Origin: Anaerolineae bacterium
Lineage (GTDB): Bacteria > Chloroflexota > Anaerolineae > J102
Assembly: GCA_026992375.1 (NCBI GenBank)
Contig: JALXAF010000467.1
Span: 1 to 10,586 of the forward strand
DNA length: 10,586 nt
Reading direction: 5' to 3'
The notes under the pieces were generated by a model. That model saw nothing but the letters and a program-made list of their open reading frames with translations, searched no databases and was not told the DNA's origin. The translations under genes and the position numbers were made by a program. Shown piece after piece: positions 1-5,800 of the stretch. Every line of letters begins with the position of its first letter. The stretch's first letter is position 1.

Positions 1-2
1 TG

Positions 3-443
3 GTCGAATCCGCACATCGCCGGACGATTCGCGGCCGCGGACAACCCTACGCCTTCGATCTCGGCGATGAGTGGCTGAAATGGACGGGGCTGCCCTTCGT
101 CTTCGCCCTGTGGGCCGTGCGCCGCGAGGCCATCCCCACCCTGGCCGAACTGGACATCCTGCCCGCGTTGTACGTCAGCAAGACCGAGGGATTGGATCAC
201 ATCCCCGAGATCGCCCGTGCCTACGCTCCCCGTCTGGGCCTAAACAACGGCGTCCTCACCAAATATCTCTACGATCTGCGCTACGACCTCTCTCCGGAGG
301 ATCGGGCGGGATTATTCACCTTCCTCTCTCTGGCCCTGGATGATTTTCAGCCCGAACGCCTACAATGCTGGCATCCGCAAGAGGGCCTGTACCCCGTTTT
401 CGAGGATGTGGCAGCGGCCATGCCCGAAACAGTGAGCACGTGA
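3..443 (+). CDS. mqnA: Chorismate dehydratase MqnA (menaquinone via futalosine), C-terminal part, 5' end outside window
   Basis: MqnA removes water from chorismate to give 3-[(1-carboxyvinyl)oxy]benzoate, the first committed step of the futalosine route to menaquinone, in the cytosol. The window holds the last 146 residues; the frame is open to the left edge, and the family is usually about 270-290 residues, so roughly the N-terminal half is missing. The diagnostic block is DLGDEW followed by TGLPFVFALWA (fragment residues 19-38), which is strongly conserved in MqnA and its relative MqnD within a periplasmic-binding-protein-like fold. The C-terminal helical part (residues about 60-146, with LTKYLYDLRYDL) also fits MqnA. 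The gene stops at TGA 441-443 and is convergent with the next gene, so the rest of its operon, if any, lies to the left. MqnD is the main alternative; the FVFALWA block and the helical tail favour MqnA. Confidence 0.9.
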   Translation, partial: VESAHRRTIRGRGQPYAFDLGDEWLKWTGLPFVFALWAVRREAIPTLAELDILPALYVSKTEGLDHIPEIARAYAPRLGLNNGVLTKYLYDLRYDLSPEDRAGLFTFLSLALDDFQPERLQCWHPQEGLYPVFEDVAAAMPETVST

Positions 444-491
444 GCAGTCGCCATGAGCGGCTAAACGCCGATACCGACGAAAATCCCTGAT

Positions 492-662
492 TACGTCATT
501 CTGACGACCGCAGGGAAGAGGATTCTCCCCCAGGTGAGACGCGCGTAACACGGCATCGGCCTGACGCCACACCGAATCAGCGCCTGACCTGATGCGACGA
601 GGCCACGACTCGCGGCAAGTGCGTCGCACCTTTTGGTCGCTGCGCTCCCTCGAAATGACGTA
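492..662. repeat. Candidate inverted-repeat-bounded intergenic element (REP/MITE-like)
   Basis: The element is bounded by a perfect 9-bp inverted repeat, tacgtcatt at 492-500 and aatgacgta at 654-662. Near each end a related sequence recurs in opposite orientation: ctgacgaccgcaggga on the left, and ggtcgctgcgctccct on the right, which resembles the reverse complement of the left arm. The interior holds a further perfect 7-bp stem, tgcgacg at 593-599 with cgtcgca at 622-628. Sequences of this general kind (a TCATTCTGA-like start followed by GAAGA...GATTCT) are frequent intergenic repeats in several bacterial phyla. No transposase is encoded, so this would be a non-autonomous or REP-like unit. 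Copy number elsewhere in the genome cannot be seen from here. Confidence 0.4.
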
Positions 663-677
663 GGAGAGCATGTTGTG

Positions 678-736
678 ATTTTATCTGTTTTTATCTGCGA
701 AGATCAGCTTTTTCTGCGTCATCTGCGTTCTATTTA
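678..736. repeat. Degenerate short repeat built on ATCTGCG
   Basis: A run of related units is visible: ttttatctg at 679-687 and again at 689-697 (10 bases apart), and TCTGCG within 693-699 (atctgcg), 712-718 (ttctgcg) and 721-727 (atctgcg). The block is T-rich on the + strand and lies immediately downstream of the SDR stop codon, so on the minus strand it is the first transcribed sequence after that gene. Such TCTGCG-rich blocks are recognisable as dispersed intergenic repeats in some bacterial genomes. It has no clear hairpin plus T-tract, so a terminator role is not supported. Confidence 0.35.
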
Positions 737-749
737 CAATCAGGCGCGC

Positions 750-1565
750 CTAAACCAGCTTCGCCAACTCCCTATCCAGATGCCAGCGCAAAAGGCCCGG
801 CGCAAACCGCACCAGCCGCCTGATCCAGCGGGTCTCGCCGGGCAGAATCTCGAACTGGCCTTCGAGCAGGCCCGCCACAAAGGCCCGCGCCACCTGCTCG
901 GGTGTCATCAGCTTCGCGGCTTCCGATAGCTGGGCCGTTTCTGGCGGCTTGGTCCGATTTTCCTGCTCGAAGCCGGGCGTATCGGTGTCGGGCGGGAAGA
1001 GCACCGAAACCCGAACGCCGAGGGGCTTCAGTTCGTGGCGCAGGGTTTCGGCCAGTCCGAAAATCGCATATTTGGTGGGAGCGTAAGCTGCATAACCGGT
1101 TAGTCCCATGAATCCCAACACCGAAGAGACGAAAGCCGCGTGTCCGCGGCCCTGCTGCAACCAGTGGGGCAGCAAGAGCAGGGTGGGAATGAGCTGCCCG
1201 AAGTAATTGACGCGCATCTGTTTCCTATAATCGTCCAGGGTCAGTTTGCTCACGCGCTGCGGATAAGCGTATCCCACGGCGTTGATGAGCATGTCGGGAA
1301 CGCCGCGGCGGGCGACGAAATCATCCAGCAACGGCGCCAGGGCCGTCTCATCGGTCACGTCGCAGGCCAGGGTCTCGACGAACTGATCGGATGAAGCCAT
1401 CGCTGCCTGGATGCGTTGTTGCGCCCGGGCCAGAGGCTGGGGGCGGCGGGCGATGAGGCACAGACTGCCGCCTAGTCGGGCGATCTCCCGGGCCGTGGCC
1501 AGGCCGATTCCCATTGAACCGCCGGTGACGATGACGATCTGCTGTTCGAAAGACTGTTGTGGCAT
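750..1565 (-). CDS. SDR-family NAD(P)-dependent reductase, 3-ketodihydrosphingosine reductase-like
   Basis: This 271-residue protein is a classical short-chain dehydrogenase/reductase, a cytosolic Rossmann-fold NAD(P)H enzyme. Visible motifs are the cofactor loop TGGSMGIG (residues 14-21), an ARR after the second strand (39-41) that favours NADP(H), CDV (68-70), NAVG (95-98), the catalytic Ser in VSSV (146-149), and the YxxxK pair Y161/K165, so the active site looks complete. After the active site comes PPDTDTPGF (191-199) and then an EN-TKP-ET stretch. That combination is the hallmark of the 3-ketodihydrosphingosine reductase (KDSR/FVT1) branch rather than generic SDRs. In eukaryotes KDSR reduces 3-ketosphinganine to sphinganine; the substrate here may be a sphingoid base or another long-chain 3-keto compound. 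A hydrophobic C-terminal region (about 240-261) could associate with membranes. The ATG is supported by GAGGAG 7 bases upstream. No serine palmitoyltransferase is nearby, so the pathway is not confirmed. The SDR family call is near certain, the KDSR branch probable. Confidence 0.93.
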   Translation of the reverse strand: MPQQSFEQQIVIVTGGSMGIGLATAREIARLGGSLCLIARRPQPLARAQQRIQAAMASSDQFVETLACDVTDETALAPLLDDFVARRGVPDMLINAVGYAYPQRVSKLTLDDYRKQMRVNYFGQLIPTLLLLPHWLQQGRGHAAFVSSVLGFMGLTGYAAYAPTKYAIFGLAETLRHELKPLGVRVSVLFPPDTDTPGFEQENRTKPPETAQLSEAAKLMTPEQVARAFVAGLLEGQFEILPGETRWIRRLVRFAPGLLRWHLDRELAKLV

Positions 1566-1572
1566 GACGATT

Positions 1573-1578
1573 CTCCTC
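1573..1578 (-). promoter_or_regulatory. Ribosome binding site GAGGAG of the SDR gene
   Basis: Read on the minus strand, GAGGAG lies 7 bases before the ATG at 1565-1563. It is the only strong Shine-Dalgarno sequence seen at any gene start in this window and fixes the start of the SDR protein. Confidence 0.75.
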
Positions 1579-1608
1579 GCAGGCGGGAATGACCGTGAGC
1601 TTTTGAGT

Positions 1609-1644
1609 ATGATACAATAAATTCGCCCCAGCCGCCTGACTCAA
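1609..1644 (-). promoter_or_regulatory. Possible promoter of the SDR gene
   Basis: On the minus strand an AT-rich block (aatttattgtatcat) about 45-60 bases before the ATG is the best candidate -10 region. TTGAGT (1644-1639) followed after 17 bases by TTTATT (1621-1616) is one possible sigma70-type pair, each 4/6 to consensus. TATCAT at 1614-1609 is an alternative -10 without a good -35. Weak evidence. Confidence 0.25.
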
Positions 1645-1677
1645 ATTCCGAGGCGCATCCACTCGCCATCCAAACGA

Positions 1678-1706
1678 TTGATCTAGGGCGTCAAACGCCC
1701 TATCGT
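1678..1706 (+). promoter_or_regulatory. Candidate promoter of the moxR operon with palindrome in the spacer
   Basis: TTGATC (1678-1683) and TATCGT (1701-1706) are 17 bases apart and each match the sigma70 consensus at 4 of 6 positions. The whole spacer is occupied by a perfect palindrome, tagggcgt-caa-acgcccta (1684-1702), with 8-bp arms and a 3-base centre, which also covers the first two bases of the -10. That is a classical operator position for a dimeric repressor or activator. The palindrome could instead be an RNA hairpin or a repeat fragment. If this promoter is used, the moxR transcript has a leader of about 140 bases. Confidence 0.35.
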
Positions 1707-1736
1707 CGCGTCATGTGTAAAACCCTTAGGATTCGC

Positions 1737-1786
1737 ACAGGACCAGACTGTCTAACGTCAGGTCCGCGCCTGGTGGCGGCTCCTGT
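1737..1786 (+). promoter_or_regulatory. Foldable leader segment upstream of moxR
   Basis: Nested complementary arms are visible: acagga (1737-1742) with tcctgt (1781-1786), inside which cgcc-tggt-ggcg (1767-1778) can form a small stem-loop. As an alternative to the outer stem, ggacc (1740-1744) can pair with ggtcc (1761-1765). There is no T-run after it and it matches no riboswitch class I know. The region between it and the ATG at 1855 lacks a Shine-Dalgarno sequence. It may be a structured 5' leader or a piece of an intergenic repeat. Confidence 0.25.
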
Positions 1787-1854
1787 ATTCACTGTCCGGC
1801 ATGTGGGGCGCATAGCAATACCCATTTTCAATCAACCATTCCTTCCCCAAATTC

Positions 1855-2790
1855 ATGATCAAACAATTCGCAAATTCCGTCATCGAAAACGTCTCTAAGG
1901 TCATCATTGGCAAGGAAGACGTCATCCAACTGGCCCTGGTGGCGCTGCTGGCCGAAGGGCATGTTCTGTTCGAGGATGTGCCAGGTGTCGGCAAGACAAC
2001 TCTCTCCAAGGCCCTGGCCCGCTCGCTGGGCTGCACTTTCTCCCGCATTCAATTCACGCCCGATCTCCTGCCCAGCGATGTGACGGGCATCTACTGGTAT
2101 AACCAGAAGTCTCAGAGTTTCGAATTTCGGCCCGGCCCCATCATGGGGCAAATCATCCTGGCCGATGAGATCAACCGGGCCACGCCTCGCACCCAGTCCG
2201 CCCTGCTCGAAGCCATGCAAGAGCGGCAGACCACCATTGACCGAGACACCTATCCCCTGCCCCGCCCCTTTCTGGTGCTGGCCACACAAAACCCCATCGA
2301 GATGGAGGGCACGTTCCCTCTACCTGAGGCGCAGGTGGATCGGTTTTTGATGAAAATCAGCCTGGGCTATCCAGACGAAGCCCAGGAGAACGAATTCCTG
2401 CTCCGTTACGCCCGGCAGGATCCGCTCATCGAACTGGAGACTGTCACCTCGCCCGAGGAGATCGTGCAGATGCAGCAGGCTGTGCGAGATGTGCAGATGG
2501 ATGACAAGGTGCGGGCGTATCTGGTGCAGGTGGTACGGGCCACGCGCGAACATCCGGCTGCGGATCTGGGCGTCAGTCCCCGCGGCTCTCTGGCGCTGTA
2601 TCGGGCCAGCCAGGCCCGGGCCGCAGTCTTGGGCCGCGATTACGTCCTGCCCGATGACATCAAAGCACTGACGCCCACAGTTCTCACCCATCGCATTCAC
2701 ATCAGCCCCCAGACCCGTCTGCGCGGGCGCACGCCCGAGGAAATCCTGCAAGAAGTCATCAGTCAAGTTCCGGCTCCGGTGTTTCAATAA
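1855..2790 (+). CDS. moxR: MoxR-family AAA+ ATPase
   Basis: MoxR proteins are cytosolic hexameric AAA+ ATPases that act as chaperones in maturation of other proteins, typically with a DUF58 or VWA partner encoded next door. The 311 residues match the usual family length. Visible motifs are Walker A in DVPGVGKTTL (41-50), Walker B LADE (102-105) followed by INRATPRTQSALLEAMQE, sensor 1 in ATQNP (143-147), the arginine-finger region EAQVDRF (158-164), and a sensor 2 SPRGS near residue 240 in the C-terminal lid. All ATPase residues are present. The ATG at 1855 gives the normal short helix ahead of GHVLFEDVPG, but no Shine-Dalgarno precedes it; the upstream bases are pyrimidine-rich. It is the first gene of the + strand series and is followed after 17 bases by the HD-GYP giant, then by its expected DUF58 partner. 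Confidence 0.97.
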   Translation: MIKQFANSVIENVSKVIIGKEDVIQLALVALLAEGHVLFEDVPGVGKTTLSKALARSLGCTFSRIQFTPDLLPSDVTGIYWYNQKSQSFEFRPGPIMGQIILADEINRATPRTQSALLEAMQERQTTIDRDTYPLPRPFLVLATQNPIEMEGTFPLPEAQVDRFLMKISLGYPDEAQENEFLLRYARQDPLIELETVTSPEEIVQMQQAVRDVQMDDKVRAYLVQVVRATREHPAADLGVSPRGSLALYRASQARAAVLGRDYVLPDDIKALTPTVLTHRIHISPQTRLRGRTPEEILQEVISQVPAPVFQ

Positions 2791-2807
2791 TCGAACTGAC
2801 GACCACC

Positions 2808-5800
2808 ATGTTAATGCACGACCATCTGCTCATACTCTTGTTCCTTTTTGCTGGCGCGTTGTCGCTGACCATGGCGCTATTGGCGGTTGGAAGAAGGCCA
2901 AAGAGCCTGACCTGGCCATTCGCAGCGCTGACTTTTCTCACAGCATTGTGGGCCTTTGTTTATGTGTTTGAAATAACGTCAGCGAACCTTTACATCAAGC
3001 TTTATTGCATTAAAATAGAATATCTGGCCATTGCCACTATTCCCACCCTATGGCTAATTTTCGTTAACCAATACACGGGCCATTCACTGGAATCGAACAG
3101 GAAGTTGCTGGCGCTCCTTCTTCTGGAGCCAGCAATTACGCTTCTGCTGGCTTGGACGAATGAGGTGCATCACCTGATCTATGCCCGGGTCACAGTCGAC
3201 GCCACGAGTCAGTTTTTGCTATTGAATGTCGTCTACGGCATCTGGTTCTGGGTGCATATCATTTATTCCTATCTCTTGACAACGGTAGCCGTTGCATTGA
3301 TATGGGAACACTATCGCAATTCGGGGGCCGGAAGATGGATGCGGGCGCTAGTTTTGTTGGCGGCCACGTTCATCCCGTGGATTAGCAACTTCATTGTCGC
3401 CGAATTCTGGCAAGCTCCACACATTGATCTAACACCGATTTTCCTCGTCTTAGGTTACCTGATTGTTGGGATAGGCATCTGGAAAATCAGAAGAACAGAC
3501 GTGATACCCATCGCCCGTAAAGCAGCCATCGAGGCGATGTCGGACGCTTACCTGGTGCTGGATAAACATCTCCACATTCTTGATCTCAACAAAGCAGCGG
3601 AAGCCTCCTTCCACCATCCGAAATCGGAACTTATCGGGCGGCGTTTTCCCGATATAGCGCCCACAAGGATTCCCCTCCAAAGCTTTCTGGTCCCCAGCCT
3701 TCCTTTCAGGCGAGTCGTCGAAATAGATGGCGCGTTCTACGAGATTCATGTCGAGCCAATCTCGCGCCGGAACAACACCCTCCTCGGCATCCTGGCCACA
3801 TGGCGAGACATTACGACGTACATGGTACAGAAACAATTGCTGGAGGAGCGCGTCAATCAACTCAACTCAGTCAACTACATTCTCGGGACCATCAACCAGG
3901 CCGCCACCCTGCAAGAAGTTTACGACGCAGCGATGCGAAGCATCCGTGAGACTTTACAAGCGGACAAAGCGGCCATTTTACTTCTAGATCAAAATGGCGT
4001 AATGCGATTTGTAGCCTGGTATGGACTTTCGGAGAAATATCGGAAGGCGGCGGAAGGTTATGCCCAGTGGAGGCCCGAAGCCGATAATCCACATCCCATC
4101 TTTCTGGAAGACATCGAGACAATGGACGCTTCTCTTCCCATTGCATCGCGCGATGTTTTCCAGGAAGAAGGAATCAGGGCAATAGGATTTGTTCCCATCA
4201 TCCACCAGGGACGAATTCTGGGCAGATTGGCGGTGTATTATTCAGCGCCGCGTCACTGCACCAAACAGGAGATTGAACTGACAGAAATCATTGCCGGACA
4301 CCTGGCCATCGCCATAGTCAAAGCCAGATTGCTAGAACAGGCGCAGAATCGACTCAGACGAATCGAGGCGCTTCAAAAAATCGACGCCGCCATTTCCTCC
4401 ACGCTGGAACTGGACCATCAGATCGATACGTTGCTCACGCATGTCATCAATGAGCTTCAGTGTGATATGAGCGTCGTCTTTCTGGTAGAAAAAACATCGG
4501 GCAGAATCGTTCCTGCCATAGCGAAAGGCTCGTATGATCCCGAGAAACAAAAATGCGTCTCCTTTGAAATCGGCGAGGGAGCGGTTGGTTGGATTGTTTT
4601 GCACAAACAGAATCTTTACATCCCGGACGTTTCGCAAGATGAACGATGGAAGCAAACCGAGAGCGGCTCACTGGATCGAATTGTCTCCTATCTTGGCATT
4701 CCATTGATCGTGAACGGCGAGGTGATCGGGGTGCTCGACGTCAGCACCAGAACATCGAGGGAATTCACCCGGGAGGAGATTGAATTCCTACAGATGTTGG
4801 GGGCTCAGGCGGCCATTGCTTTTAAAAATGCACAGCTTTATCAAGACCTGCAGAAAAAAGTCTTACAACTGGAAGCGCTCAACAAGATATCGCAAGAGTT
4901 AATGTCCGAGCATGACATCGACGCGTTGCTGCACAGGATAGTCATCGAGGCGACCAGACTCTTGAACGCGCCACATGGCCTAATCTTCTTGTATGATGAA
5001 TCCAGAAAACTGCTGACAGTCGCTGCCGATAGCGCAAATTTGGGATACCCGATCTCATTCGGAGAAGGGCTTTCGGGGCGAATCGCCAAGACCCGCCGCC
5101 CCATGATCTTGGAAAATTACAGCAACTGGGAGCATCATTCGACCAGCTATGCGGACGCCCGTATCGCAGCCATTATCGGCACGCCCATGATGCACGGCGG
5201 CGAGTTAATCGGCGTGCTGGTGGTTTATGAACTCGAAGGAAGCGAAAGAAAGTTCACCGAGGAGGATATAGAGCCCCTTTCACTTCTTGCATCGCAGGCC
5301 GCCAGTGCTGTTTTCAACGCTCAGTTGATCAAACGCCTCCATCAACGCATCAATCGCTTGCAAACATTGCACCAGATCAGCGCGGAGCTTTCGAAGTTGA
5401 AGGGGGCGAGGGAATCGTGCCATGCTGTCGCCAGGCTGGTGCATGAAAAGTTGGGTTACGACTATGTGTACGTCATCTTGCTGGACCCAGAAACCCAGGA
5501 ACGGTTAGTGGTTGATTGCCAGGGAAAAGGCTGCCAGCGGGTGGGAAGGAAAGTGCCAAAGGGACGAGGATTGATCGAAAGAACCATCCAGCAGCGAAAG
5601 TTGCATTACTGGCCCGATATCTCGAAAGAAGCTGATTATCATCCGGGCGGCGCAGATTCGAAATGCGAAGTGGATGTGCCCATCCAGACCATGAAACAAC
5701 TGTTTGGCGTCCTGGTTGTGGAGGATGATGAGCTGGACGCCTTTGATCAGGAGGATTTCGATACGCTGCAGACTGTGGCGAATCAACTTGCCATTGCGCT

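Larger units (their letters stand above)
444..749. other. Convergent intergenic region with repeat-like elements, no gene
   Basis: About 306 bases separate the 3' ends of mqnA (+) and the SDR gene (-). I find no convincing coding sequence: open frames crossing it on either strand show no recognisable protein. Two structured parts are visible and listed separately: an inverted-repeat-bounded element at 492-662 and a degenerate ATCTGCG repeat at 678-736. A 4-bp stem (cggc 458-461 with gccg 467-470) lies just after the mqnA stop but has no T-run, so I do not call a terminator. Both convergent genes must end transcription here. Confidence 0.6.

Noticed and set aside
71..343. Open frame overlapping mqnA in another + frame
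   Set aside because: Proline/arginine/glycine-rich translation with no family pattern; mqnA in the third frame explains the region.
360..671. Minus-strand open frame across the end of mqnA and the repeat element
   Set aside because: Arginine/cysteine-rich translation with no recognisable domain; it runs through the inverted-repeat element and overlaps mqnA.
444..749. CRISPR array or tRNA in the intergenic repeats
   Set aside because: The repeated units are short and degenerate with no regular repeat-spacer spacing, and no cloverleaf can be folded.
1684..1702. Hairpin as a rho-independent terminator
   Set aside because: The 8-bp stem is perfect but no T-run follows on either strand; it lies between divergent genes where no terminator is needed.
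1828..2289. Minus-strand open frame of 153 codons opposite moxR
   Set aside because: Antisense to a fully conserved AAA+ gene; composition follows the complement of moxR codons.
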